64,000 nucleotides of DNA from Sophora flavescens (Eukaryota > Streptophyta > Magnoliopsida > Fabales > Fabaceae). The translations under genes and the position numbers were made by a program. Of this stretch, positions 13,141 to 24,700 are shown one piece after another. The notes under the pieces are model-generated. The model had not been told where the DNA came from, searched no databases, and was given only the letters and a program-made list of their open reading frames with translations. The stretch lies in assembly GCA_030762895.1 (NCBI GenBank), contig JAUPTC010000240.1:1-64000 (forward strand). Reading direction: 5' to 3'. Each line of letters begins with the position of its first letter. Within the stretch, counting starts at the first letter, position 1.

Positions 13141-16100
13141 GATTTTCTAGTGAGCCACTTTTAACGTCAGTTCTTTAAACAACTGACGTTAAAAGTGAAC
13201 CTTTTAACTTCAGTTCTTTTAACAACTGGTGTAAAAGGTGATTGATTTTCTAGTGAGCCACTTTCAACGTCAGTTCTTTAGACAATTGACGTTAAAAGTG
13301 AACCTTTTAACTTCAGTTCTTTTAACAACTGAAGTAAAAGGTGATTGATTTTCTAGTGAGCCACTTTCAACGTCAGTTCTTTAAACAACTGACGTTAAAA
13401 GTGAACCTTTTAACTTCAGTTCTTTTAACAACTGAAGTAAAAGGTGATTGATTTTCTAGTGAGCCACTTTCAACGTCAGTTCTTTAAACAAGTGACGTTA
13501 AAAGTGAACCTTTTAACTTCAGTTCTTTTAACAACTGAAGTAAAAGGTGATTGATTTTCTAGTGAGCCACTTTTAACGTCAGTTCTTTAAACAACTGACG
13601 TTAAAAGTGAACCTTTTAACTTCAGTTCTTTTAACAAGTGAAGTAAAAGGTGATTGATTTTTAGTGAGCCACTTTCAACGTCAGTTCTTTAAACAGACGT
13701 TAAAAGTGAACCTTTTAACACCAGTTCTTTTAACAACAGAAGTAAAAGGTGATTGATTTTCTAGTGAGCCACTTTCAACGTCAGTTCTTTAAACAACTGA
13801 CGTTAAAAGTGAACCTTTTAACTTCAGTTCTTTTAACAACTGAAGTAAAAGGTGATTGATTTTCTAGTGAGCCACTTTCAACGTCAGTTCTTTAAACAAC
13901 TGACGTTAAAAGTGAACCTTTTAACTTCAGTTCTTTTAACAACTGAAGTAAAAGGTGATTGATTTTCTAGTCAGCCACTTTTAACGTCATTTCTTTAAAC
14001 AACTGACGTTAAAAGTGAACCTTTTAACTTCAGTTCTTTTAACAACTGAAGTAAAAGGTGGTTGATTTTCTAGTGAGCCACTTTTAACGTCAGTTCTTTA
14101 AACAACTGACGTTAAAAGTGAACCTTTTAACTTCAGTTCTTTTAACAACTGAAGTAAAAGGTGATTGATTTTCTAGTGAGCCACTTTCAACGACAGTTCT
14201 TTAAACAACTGACGTTAAAAGTGAACCTTTTAACTTCAGTTCTTTTAACAACTGAAGTAAAAGGTGATTGATTTTCTAGTGAGCCACTTTTAACGTCAGT
14301 TCTTTAAACAACTGACGTTAAAAGTGAACCTTTTAACTTCAGTTCTTTTAACAACTGAAGTAAAAGGTGATTGATTTTCTAGTGAGCCACTTTCAACGTC
14401 AGTTCTTTAAACAAGTGACGTTAAAAGTGAACCTTTTAACTTCAGTTCTTTTAACAACTGAAGTAAAAGGTGATTGATTTTCTAGTGAGCCACTTTTAAC
14501 GTCAGTTCTTTAAACAACTGACGTTAAAAGTGAACCTTTTAACTTCAGTTCTTTTAACAACTGAAGTAAAAGGTGATTGATTTTCTAGTGAGCCACTTTC
14601 AACGTCAGTTCTTTAAACAAATGACGTTAAAAGTGAACCTTTTAACTTCAGTTCTTTTAACAACTGAAGTAAAAGGTGATTGATTTTCTAGTGAGCCACT
14701 TTCAACGTCAGTTCTTTAAACAACTGACGTTAAAGTGAACCTTTTAACTTCAGTTCTTTTAACAACTGAAGTAAAAGGTGATTGATTTTCTAGTGAGCCA
14801 CTTTCAACGTCAGTTCTTTAAACAACTGACGTTAAAAGTGAACCTTTTAACTTCAGTTCTTTTAACAACTGAAGTAAAGGGTGATTGATTTTTTAGTGAG
14901 CCACTTTTAACGTCAGTTCTTTAAACAACTGACGTTAAAAGTGAACCTTTTAAATTCAGTTCTTTTAACAACTGAAGTAAAAGGTGATTGATTTTCTAGT
15001 GAGCCACTTTCAACGTCAGTTCTTTAAACAACTGACGTTAAAAGTGAACCTTTTAACTTCAGTTCTTTTAACCACTGAAGTAAAAGGTGATTGATTTTCT
15101 AGTGAGCCATTTTCAACGTCAGTTCTTTAAACAACTGACGTTAAAAGTGAACCTTTTAACTTCAGTTCTTTTAACAACTGAAGTAAAAGGTGATTGATTT
15201 TCAATTGAGCCACTTTCAATGTCAGTTCTTTAAACAACTGACGTTAAAAGTGAACCTTTTAACTTCAGTTCTTTTAACAACTGAAGTAAAGGGTGGTTGA
15301 TTTTTTAGTGAGCCACTTTCAACGTCAGTTCTTTAAACAACTGACGTTAAAAGTGAACCTTTTAACTTCAGTTCTTTTAACAACTGAAGTAAAAGGTGAT
15401 TGATTTTCTAGTCAGTCACTTTTAACGTCAGTTCTTTAAAAAACTGACGTTAAAAGTGAACCTTTTAACTTCAGTTCTTTTAACAACTGAAGTAAAAGGT
15501 GATTGATTTTCTAGTGAGTCATTTTCAACGTCAGTTCTTTAAACAACTGACGTTAAAAGTGAACCTTTTAACTTCAGTTCTTTTAACAACTGAAGTAAAA
15601 GGTGATTGATTTTCTAGTGAGCCACTTTTTTACGTCAGTTCTTTAAACAACTGACGTTAAAAGTGAACCTTTTAACTTCAGTTCTTTTAACAACTGAAGT
15701 AAAAGGTGATTGATTTTCTAGTGAGCCACTTTTAACGTCAGTTCTTTAAACAACTGACGTTAAAAGTGAACCTTTTAACTTCAGTTCTTTTAACAACTGA
15801 AGTAAAAGGTGATTGATTTTTTAGTGAGCCACTTTTAACGTCAGTTCTTTAAACAACTGACGTTAAAAGTGAACCTTTTAACTTCAGTTCTTTTAACAAC
15901 TGAAGTTAAAGGTGATTGATTTTCTAGTGAGCCACTTTTAACGTCAGTTCTTTAAACAACTGACGTTAAAAGTGAACCTTTTGACTTCAGTTATTTTAAC
16001 AACTGAGGTAAAATGTGATTGATTTTTTTTGTGAGCCACTTTCAACGTCGGTTCTATAAACAACCGACGTTAAAAGTGAACCTTTTAACTTCAGTTCTTT

Positions 16101-16440
16101 TAACAACTGAAGTAAAAGGTGATTGATTTTTTAGTGAGCCACTTTTAACGTCAGTTCTTTAAACAACTGACGTTAAAAGTGAACCTTTTAACTTCGGTTC
16201 TTTTAACAACTGAAGTAAAGGGTGATTGATTTTCTAGTGAGCCACTTTCAACGTCAGTTCTTTAAACAACTGACGTTAAAAGTGAAACTTTTAACTTCAG
16301 TTCTTTTAACAACTGAAGTAAAAGGTGATTGATTTTATAATGAGCCTTTTCAACGTCAGTTCTTTAAACAATTGACGTTAAAAGTGAACCTTTTAACTTC
16401 AGTTGTTTTAACAACTGAAATAAAAGGTGATTGATCTTCT

Positions 16441-16510
16441 ACTGAGCCACTTTCAACGTCAGTTCTTTAAACAACTGTAACTTCAGTTCTTTTAACAACT
16501 GAAGTAAAAG
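16441..16510 (+). repeat. 19-bp deletion after loop A
   Basis: ACAACTGTAACTTCAG at 16471-16486 removes most of the right arm of A and the start of B. The identical junction recurs at 27429. Confidence 0.85.
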
Positions 16511-17406
16511 GTGATTGATTTTCTAGTGAGCCACTTTTAACGTCAGTTCTTTAAACAACCGACGTTAAAAGTGAACCTTTTAACTTCAGTTCTTTTAACA
16601 ACTGAAGTAAAAGGTGATTGATTTTCTAGTGAGCCACTTTCAACGTCAGTTCTTTAAACAACTGACGTTAAAAGTGAACCTTTTAACTTGAGTTCTTTTA
16701 ACAACTGAAGTAAAAGGTGATTGATTTTCTAGTGAGCCACTTTCAACGTCAGTTCTTTAAACAACTGACGTTAAAAGTGAACCTTTTAACTTCAGTTCTT
16801 TTAACAACTGAAGTAAAAGGTGATTGATTTTTTAGTGAGCCACTTTCAACGTCAGTTCTTTAAACAACTGACGTTAAAAGTGAACCTTTTAACTTCAGTT
16901 CTTTTAACAACTGAAGTAAAAGGTGATTGATTTTTTAGTGAGCCACTTTCAACGTCAGTTCTTTAAACAACTGACGTTAAAACCGTTTAACTTCAAGTGA
17001 AAGGTGATTGATTTTCTAGTGAGCCACTTTTAACGTCAGTTCTTTAAACAACTGAAGTTAAAAGGTTTTCTTTTAACAACTGAAGTAAAAGGTGATTGAT
17101 TTTCTAGTGAGCCACTTTCAACGTCAGTTCTTTAAACAACTGACGTTAAAAGTGAACCTTTTAACTTCAGTTCTTTTAACAACTGAAGTAAAAGGTGATT
17201 GATTTTCTAGTGAGCCACTTTTAACGTCAGTTCTTTAAACAACGGACGTTAAAAGTGAACCTTTTAACTTCAGTTCTTTTAACAACTGAAGTAAAAGGTG
17301 ATTGATTTTCTAGTGAGCCACTTTCAACGTCAGTTCTTTAAACAACGGACGTTAAAAGTGAACCTTTTAACTTCAGTTCTTTTAACAACTGAAGTAAAAG
17401 GTGATT

Positions 17407-17466
17407 GATTTTCTAGTGAGCCACTTTCAACGTCAGTTCTTTTAACAACTGAAGTAAAAGGTGATT
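17407..17466 (+). repeat. 60-bp A/B hybrid unit, type 1
   Basis: Same junction as at 13081. The following unit is a T-form unit in both places, but flanking units upstream do not match, so copying versus recurrence is undecided. Confidence 0.9.
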
Positions 17467-18986
17467 GATTTTCTAGTGAGCCACTTTTAACGTCAGTTCT
17501 TTAAACAACTGACGTTAAAGTGAACCTTTTAACTTCAGTTCTTTTAACAACTGAAGTAAAAGGTGATTGATTTTCTAGTGAGCCACTTTTAACGTCAGTT
17601 CTTTAAACAACTGACGTTAAAAGTGAACCTTTTAACTTCAGTTCTTTTAACAACTGAAGTAAAAGGTGATTGATTTTCTAGTGAGCCACTTTTAACGTCA
17701 GTTCTTTAAACAACTGACGTTAAAAGTGAACCTTTTAACTTCAGTTCTTTTAACAACTGAAGTAAAAGGTGATTGATTTTTTTTGTGAGCCACTTTTAAC
17801 GTCAGTTCTTTAAACAACTGACGTTAAAAGTGAACCTTTTAACTTCAGTTCTTTTAACAACTGAAGTAAAAGGTGATTGATTTTTTAGTGAGCCACTTTC
17901 AACGTCAGTTCTTTAAACAACTGGCGTTAAAAGTGAACCTTTTAACTTCAGTTCTTTTAACAACTGAAGTAAAAGGTGATTGATTTTCTAGTGAGCCACT
18001 TTCAACGTCAAGTGAACCTTTTAACTTCAGTTCTTTTAACAACTGAAGTAAAAGGTGATTGATTTTCTAGTGAGCCACTTTTAACGTCAGTTCTTTAAAC
18101 AACTGACGTTAAAAGTGAACCTTTTAACTTCAGTTCTTTTAACAACTGAAGTAAAAGGTGATTGATTTTCTAGTGAGCCACTTTTAACGTCAGTTCTTTA
18201 AACAACTGACGTTAAAAGTGAACCTTTTAACTTCAGTTCTTTTAACAACTAAAGTAAAGGGTGATTGATTTTCTAGTGAGCCACTTTCAACGTCAGTTCT
18301 TTAAACAACTGACGTTAAAGTGAACCTTTTAACTTCAGTTCTTTTAACAACTGAAGTAAAAGGTGATTGATTTTCTAGTGAGCCACTTTCAACGTCAGTT
18401 CTTTAAACAACTGACGTTAAAAGTGAACCTTTTAACTTCAGTTCTTTTAACAACTGAAGTAAAAGGTGATTGATTTTCTAGTGAGCCACTTTCAACGTCA
18501 GTTCTTTAAACAACTGACATTAAAAGTGAAACTTTTAACTTCAGTTCTTTTAACAACTGAAGTAAAAGGTGATTGATTTTTTTGTGAGCCACTTTCAACG
18601 TCAGTTCTTTAAACAACTGACGTTAAAAGTGAACCTTTTAACTTCAGTTCTTTTAACAACTGAAGTAAAAGGTGATTGATTTTCTAGTGAGCCACTTTTA
18701 ACGTCAGTTCTTTAAACAACTGACGTTAAAAGTGAACCTTTTAACTTCAGTTATTTTAACAACTGAAGTAAAGGGTGATTGATTTTCTAGTCAGCCACTT
18801 TTAACGTCAGTTCTTTAAACAACTAACGTTAAAAGTGAACCTTTTAACTTCAGTTCTTTTAACAACTGAAGTAAAAGGTGATTGATTTTCTAGTGAGCCA
18901 CTTTCAATGTCAGTTCTTTAAACAACTGTCGTTAAAAGTGAACCTTTTAACTTCAGTTCTTTTAACAACTGAAGTAAAAGGTGATT

Positions 18987-19046
18987 GATTTTCTAGTGAG
19001 CCACTTTCAACGTCAGTTCTTTTAACAACTGAAGTAAAAGGTGATT
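18987..19046 (+). repeat. 60-bp A/B hybrid unit, type 1
   Basis: Same junction as 13081 and 17407 (AACGTCAGTTC to TTTTAACAACTGAAG). It is followed closely by a second damaged unit at 19105, where TTTTAACAACTGAAG follows GTGAACC directly, lacking the left arm of B. Confidence 0.9.
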
Positions 19047-19350
19047 GATTTTCTAGTGAGCCACTTTTAACGTCAGTTCTTTAAACAACTGACGTTAAAA
19101 GTGAACCTTTTAACAACTGAAGTAAAAGGTGATTGATTTTCTAGTGAGCCACTTTTAACGTCAGTTCTTTAAACAACTGACGTTAAAAGTGAACCTTTTA
19201 ACTTCAGTTCTTTTAACAACTGAAGTAAAAGGTGATTGATTTTCTAGTGAGCCACTTTCAACGTCGGTTCTTTAAACAACTGACGTTAAAAGTGAACCTT
19301 TTAACTTCAGTTCTTTTAACAACTGAAGTAAAAGGTGATTGATTTTTAGT

Positions 19351-19490
19351 GAGCCACTTTCAAGTTCTTTAAACTCGACGTTAAAGTGAACCTTTTAAGT
19401 TCTTTAAACAAGTAAAAGGTGATTGATTTTCTAGTGAACCTTTAACCGTTCTTTAAACAATCGACGTTAGTGAACCTTCAATTCTTTTAA
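19351..19490 (+). repeat. Strongly disturbed patch
   Basis: Two to three units are collapsed: AAGTTCTTTAAACTCGACG, then AAGTTCTTTAAACAAGTAAAAGG, then a hairpin lacking GCCAC. Homogeneous units end here and short-linker units begin about 700 bp later. Confidence 0.75.
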
Positions 19491-19511
19491 CAACTGAAGT
19501 AAAAGGTGATT

Positions 19512-19571
19512 GATTTTCTAGTGAGCCACTTTTAACGTCAGTTCTTTAAACAACTGAAGTAAAAGGTGATT
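19512..19571 (+). repeat. 60-bp A/B hybrid unit, type 2
   Basis: Here the A loop (CTTTAAAC) is kept and the switch to B occurs within the shared AACAACTGA, giving CTTTAAACAACTGAAG. Directly preceded by a strongly disturbed patch (19351-19490). Confidence 0.88.
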
Positions 19572-22500
19572 GATTTTCTAGTGAGCCACTTTCAACGTCA
19601 GTTCTTTAAACAACTGACATTAAAAGTGAACCTTTTAACTTCAGTTCTTTTAACAACTGAAGTAAAAGGTGATTGATTTTCTAGTGAGTCACTTTTAACG
19701 TCAGTTCTTTAAACAACTGACGTTAAAAGTGAACCTTTTAACTTTAGTTCTTTTAACAACTGAAGTAAAAGGTGATTGATTTTCTAGTCAGTCACTTTTA
19801 ACGTCAGTTCTTTAAACAACTGACGTTAAAAGTGAACCTTTTAACTTCAGTTCTTTTAACAACTGAAGTAAAAGGTGATTGATTTTCTAGTGAGCCACTT
19901 TCAACGTCAGTTCTTTAAACAACTGACGTTAAAAGTGAACCTTTTAACTTCAGTTCTTTTAACAACTGAAGTAAAAGGTGATTGATTTTCTAGTGAGCCA
20001 CTTTCAACGTCAGTTCTTTAAACAACTGACGTTAAAAGTGAACCTTTTAACTTCAGTTCTTTTAACAACTGAAGTAAAAGGTTTGTGAGCCACTTTTAAC
20101 GTCAGTTCTTTAAACAACTGACGTTAAAAGTGAACCTTTTAACTTCAGTTCTTTTAACAACTGAAGTAAAGGGTGATTGATTTTTTAGTGAGCCACTTTT
20201 AACGTCGGTTCTTTAAACAACTGACGTTAAAAGTGAACCTTTTAACTTCAGTTCTTTTAACAACTGAAGTAAAAGGTGATTGATTTTTAGTGAGCCACTT
20301 TTAACGTCAGTTCTTTAAACAATTGACGTTAAAAGTGAACCTTTTAACTTCAGTTCTTTTAACAACTGAAGTAAAAGGTGATTGATTTTTTAGTGAGCCA
20401 CTTTTAACGTCAGTTCTTTAAACAACTGACGTTAAAAGTGAACCTTTTTACTTCAGTTCTTTTAACAACTAAAGTAAAAGGTGATTGATTTTCTAGTGAG
20501 CCACTTTTAACGTCAGTTCTTTAAACAACTGACGTTAAAAGTGAACCTTTTAACTTCAGTTCTTTTAACAACTGAAGTAAAAGGTGATTGATTTTTAGTG
20601 AGCCACTTTTAACCTCAGTTCTTTAAACAACTGACGTTAAAAGTGAACCTTTTAACTTCAGTTCTTTTAACAACTGAAGTAAAAGGTGATTGATTTTCTA
20701 GTGAGCCACTTTTAACGTCAGTTCTTTAAACAACTGACGTTAAAAGTGAACCTTTTAACTTCAGTTCTTTTAACAACTGAAGTAAAAGGTGATTGATTTT
20801 TAGTGAGCCACTTTTAACGTCAGTTCTTTAAACAACTGACGTTAAAGTGAACCTTTTAACTTCAGTTCTTTTAACAACTGAAGTAAAAGGTGATTGATTT
20901 TTTAGTGAGCCACTTTTAACGTCTGTTCTTTAAACAACTGACGTTAAAAGTGAACCTTTTAACTTCAGTTCTTTTAACAACTGAAGTAAAAGGTGATTGA
21001 TTTTTAGTGAGCCACTTTTAACGTCGGTTCTTTAAACAACTGACGTTAAAAGTGAACCATTTAACTTCAGTTCTTTTAACAACTGAAGTAAAAGGTGATT
21101 GATTTTTAGTGAGCCACTTTTAACGTCAGTTCTTTAAAAAATGACGTAAAAATTGAACCTTTAACTTCAGTTCTTTTAACAACTGAAGTAAAAGGTGATT
21201 GATTTTCTAGTGAGCCAGAACCTTTTAACTTCAGTTCTTTTAACAACTGAAGTAAAAGGTGATTGATTTTTTAGTGAGCCACTTTTAACGTGAGTTCTTT
21301 AAACAACTGACGTTAAAAGTGAACCTTTTAACTTCAGTTCTTTTAACAACTGAAGTAAAAGGTGATTGATTTTTTAGTGAGCCACTTTTAACGTCAGTTC
21401 TTTAAACAACCGACGTTAAAAGTGAACCTTTTAACTTCAGTTCTTTTAACAACTGAAGTAAAAGGTGATTGATTTTCTAGTGAGCCACTTTAACGTCAGT
21501 TCTTTAAACAACTGACGTTAAAAGTGAACCTTTTAACTTCAGTTCTTTTAACAACTGAAGTAAAGGGTGATTGATTTTTTAGTGAGCCACTTTTAACGTC
21601 AGTTCTTTAAACAACTGACGTTAAAGTGAACCTTTTAACTTCAGTTCTTTTAACAATGGAAGTAAATGGTGATTGATTTTTAGTGAGCCACTTTTAACGT
21701 CAGTTCTTTAAACAACTGACGTTAAAGTGAACCTTTTAACTTCAGTTCTTTTAACAACTGAAGTAAAAGGTGATTGATTTTCTAGTGAGCCACTTTTAAC
21801 GTCAGTTCTTTAAACAACTGACGTTAAAAGTGAACTTTTAACTTCAATTCTTTTAACAACTGAAGTAAAAGGTGATTGATTTTCTAGTGAGCCACTTTTA
21901 ACGTCAGTTCTTTAAACAACTGACGTTAAAAGTGAACCTTTTAACTTCAGTTCTTTTAACAACTGAAGTAAAAGGTGATTGATTTTTAGTGAGCCACTTT
22001 TAACGTCAGTTCTTTAAACAACGGACGTTAAAAGTGAACCTTTTAACTTCAGTTCTTTTAACAACTGAAGTAAAAGGTGATTGATTTTTAGTGAGCCACT
22101 TTTAACGTCAGTTCTTTAAACAACCGACGTTAAAAGTGAACCTTTTAACTTCAGTTCTTTTAACAACTGAAGTAAAAGGTGATTGATTTTTTCATGAGCA
22201 ACTTTAAACTAACGTATTTAAACCAATTCACGTTAAAAGTGAACCTTTTATCTTCAGTTCTTTTAACAACTGAAGTAAAAGGTGATTGATTTTTAGTGAG
22301 CCACTTTTAACGTCAGTTCTTTAAACAACTGACGTTAAAAGTGAACCTTTTAACTTCAGTTCTTTTAACAACTGAAGTAAAAGGTGATTGATTTTCTAGT
22401 GAGCCACTTTTAACGTCAGTTCTTTAAACAACTGACATTTAAAGTGAACCTTTTAACTTCAGTTCTTTTAACAACTGAAGTAAAAGGTGATTGATTTTCT

Positions 22501-23436
22501 AGTGAGCCACTTTTAACGTCTGTTCTTTAAACAACTGCCGTTAAAGTGAACCTTTTAACTTCAGTTCTTTTAACAACTGAAGTAAAAGGTGATTGATTTT
22601 TAGTGAGCCACTTTTAACGTCAGTTCTTTAAACAACTGGCGTTAAAGTGAACCTTTTAACTTCAGTTCTTTTAACAACTGAAGTAAAAGGTGATTGATTT
22701 TTAGTGAGCCACTTTTAACGTCAGTTCTTTAAACAACTGACGTTAAAAGTGAACCTTTTAACTTCAGTTCTTTTAAAAACTGAAGTAAAAGGTGATTGAT
22801 TTTTAGTGAGTCACTTTTAACGTCAGTTCTTTAAACAACTGAAAAGTAAAAGGTGATTGATTTTCTAGTGAGCCACTTTTAACGTCAGTTCTTTAAACAA
22901 CTGACGTTATAAGTGAACCTTTTAACTTCAGTTCTTTTAACAACTGAAGTAAAAGGTGATTGATTTTTAGTGAGCCACTTTTAACGTCAGTTCTTTAAAC
23001 AACCAACGTTAAAAGTGAACCTTTTAACTTCAGTTCTTTAAAAAATGAAGTAAAAGGTGATTGATTTTTAGTGAGCCACTTTTAACGTAAGTTATTTAAA
23101 CAACGACGTTAAAGTGAACCTTTAACTTCAGTTCTTTTAAAACTCAAGTAAAAGGTGATTGATTTTCTTGTGAGCCACTTTAAACTTCAGTTCTTTATAA
23201 CAATGACGTTTTAAGTGAACCTTTTAACTTCAGTTCTTTTAACAACTGAAGTAAAAGGTGATTGATTTTTAGTGAGCCACTTTTAACGTCAGTTCTTTAA
23301 ACAACTGACGTTAAAGTGAACCTTTTAACTTCAGTTCTTTTAACAACTGAAGTAAAAGGTGATTGATTTTCTAGTGAGCCACTTTTAACGTCAGTTCTTT
23401 AAACAACTGACGTCAACTGAAGTAAAAGGTGATTGA

Positions 23437-23520
23437 TTTTCTAGTCAGCCACTTTTAACGTCAGTTCTTTTAACAACTGAAGTAAAGGGTGACCTTTTAA
23501 CTTCAGTTCTTTTAACAACT
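23437..23520 (+). repeat. Rearranged unit with an extra B-type hairpin
   Basis: After a type 1 A/B hybrid hairpin the sequence reads GGGTGACCTTTTAAC: the linker GTGA is fused to the start of hairpin B, so a second B hairpin follows with no linker and no hairpin A. The junction uses the GTGA word shared by the linker and the A-B spacer. Confidence 0.75.
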
Positions 23521-23928
23521 GAAGTAAAAGGTGATTGATTTTTAGTGAGCCACTTTGAACGTCAGTTCTTTAAACAACTGACGTTGAAAGTGAACCTTTA
23601 ACTTCAGTTCTTTTAACAACTGAAGTAAAAGGTGATTGATTTTTAGTGAGCCACTTTTGAGTTTTTAAACGAGACGTTAAAGTGAACCTTTAACTTCGGT
23701 TCTTTTAACAAAGTAAAGGTGATTGATTTTTAGTGAGCCACTTTTAACGTCAGTTCTTTAAACAATTGACGTTAAAGTGAACCATTTAACTTCAGTTCTT
23801 TTAACAACTGAAGTAAAAGGTGATTGATTTTCTAGTGAGTCACTTTTAACGTCAGTTCTTTAAACAACTGACGTTAAAAGTGAACCTTTTAACTTCAGTT
23901 CTTTTAACAACTGAAGTAAAAGGTGATT

Positions 23929-23987
23929 GATTTTTAGTGAGCCACTTTTAACTTCAGTTCTTTTAACAACTGAAGTAAAAGGTGATT
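23929..23987 (+). repeat. 59-bp A/B hybrid unit
   Basis: GCCACTTTTAACTTCAG: the outer left end of A passes into the left arm of B at the shared TTTTAAC, so only a B-like hairpin with an A flank remains. Short TTTTTAG linker accounts for 59 instead of 60 bp. Confidence 0.85.
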
Positions 23988-24510
23988 GATTTTTAGTGAG
24001 CCACTTTTAACGTCAGTTCTTTAAACAACTGACGTTGAAAGTGAACCTTTTAACTTCAGTTCTTTTAACAACTGAAGTAAAAGGTGATTGATTTTCTAGT
24101 GAGCCACTTTCAACGTCAGTTCTTTAAACAACTGACGTTGAAAGTGAACCTTTAACTTCAGTTCTTTTAACAACTGAAGTAAAAGGTGATTGATTTTTAG
24201 TGAGCCACTTTTAACGTCAGTTCTTTAAACAACGATGTTAAAGTGAACCTTTAACTTCAGTTCTTTAACACTGAAGTAAAGGTGATTGATTTTTAGTGAG
24301 CCACTTTAACGCAGTTCTTTAAACAACGACGTTAAGTGAACTTTTAACGTCAGTTCTTTGACAACTGAAGTAAAAGGTGATTGATTTTTAGTGAGCCACT
24401 TTAACCTTCTTAAACAACGACGTAAGTGAACCTTTAACTTCAGTTCTTTTAACAACTTAAGTAAAAGGTGATTGATTTTCTAGTGAGCCACTTTAACGTT
24501 AGTTCTTTAA

Positions 24511-24700
24511 ACAACTGGCGTTAAAAGTGAACCTTTAACTTCAGTTCTTTTATCAACTGAAGTAAAAGGTGATTGATTTTCTAGTTAGCCACTTTTAACG
24601 TCAGTTCTTTAAACAACTGGCGTTAAAAGTGAACCTTTAACTTCAGTTCTTTTATCAACTGAAGTAAAAGGTGATTGATTTTCTAGTTAGCCACTTTTAA
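24511..24700 (+). repeat. Twin units from a local 102-bp duplication
   Basis: 24511-24598 and 24613-24700 are identical and share four unusual marks: AACTGGCG, a shortened CCTTTAAC, TTTTATCAAC in the loop of B, and CTAGTTAGCC in the linker. They sit in an eroded neighbourhood where adjacent units normally differ, so this is a recent single-unit tandem duplication. Confidence 0.8.

Larger units (their letters stand above)
9951..20080 (+). repeat. Array domain 2: homogeneous 103-bp units
   Basis: Long runs of near-identical 103-bp units, with TTTTCTAG linker and a mixture of TTTTAACG and TTTCAACG left arms. Before about 10.4 kb and near 16.98 and 19.35 kb there are local disturbances. Three 60-bp hybrid units of one type (13081, 17407, 18987) and one of a second type (19512) lie here. 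High similarity over kilobases suggests recent homogenisation by unequal exchange or amplification (inference). Confidence 0.8.
20081..24200 (+). repeat. Array domain 3: short-linker (TTTTTAG) units, T-form arm
   Basis: From about 20.28 kb many units use GATTTTTAGTGAG, one base shorter than GATTTTCTAGTGAG, giving 102-bp units. The left arm of hairpin A is almost always TTTTAACG rather than TTTCAACG. GTTAAAGTG (one A less) becomes frequent. The left boundary coincides with a deletion at 20080-20090 that removes the linker core (AAAAGGTTTGTGAGCC). Boundary positions were set by eye. Confidence 0.7.

Noticed and set aside
16981..17075. Possible unique insert at AAAACCGTTTAACTTC
   Set aside because: All pieces align to hairpin A and B fragments with deletions; no foreign sequence is needed.
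13081..17466. A 4,326-bp higher-order repeat suggested by the identical hybrid units at 13081 and 17407
   Set aside because: The units upstream of the two hybrids differ (a deletion in linker/A at 12995 in one, AACGGACG in the other), so a long repeat is not supported.
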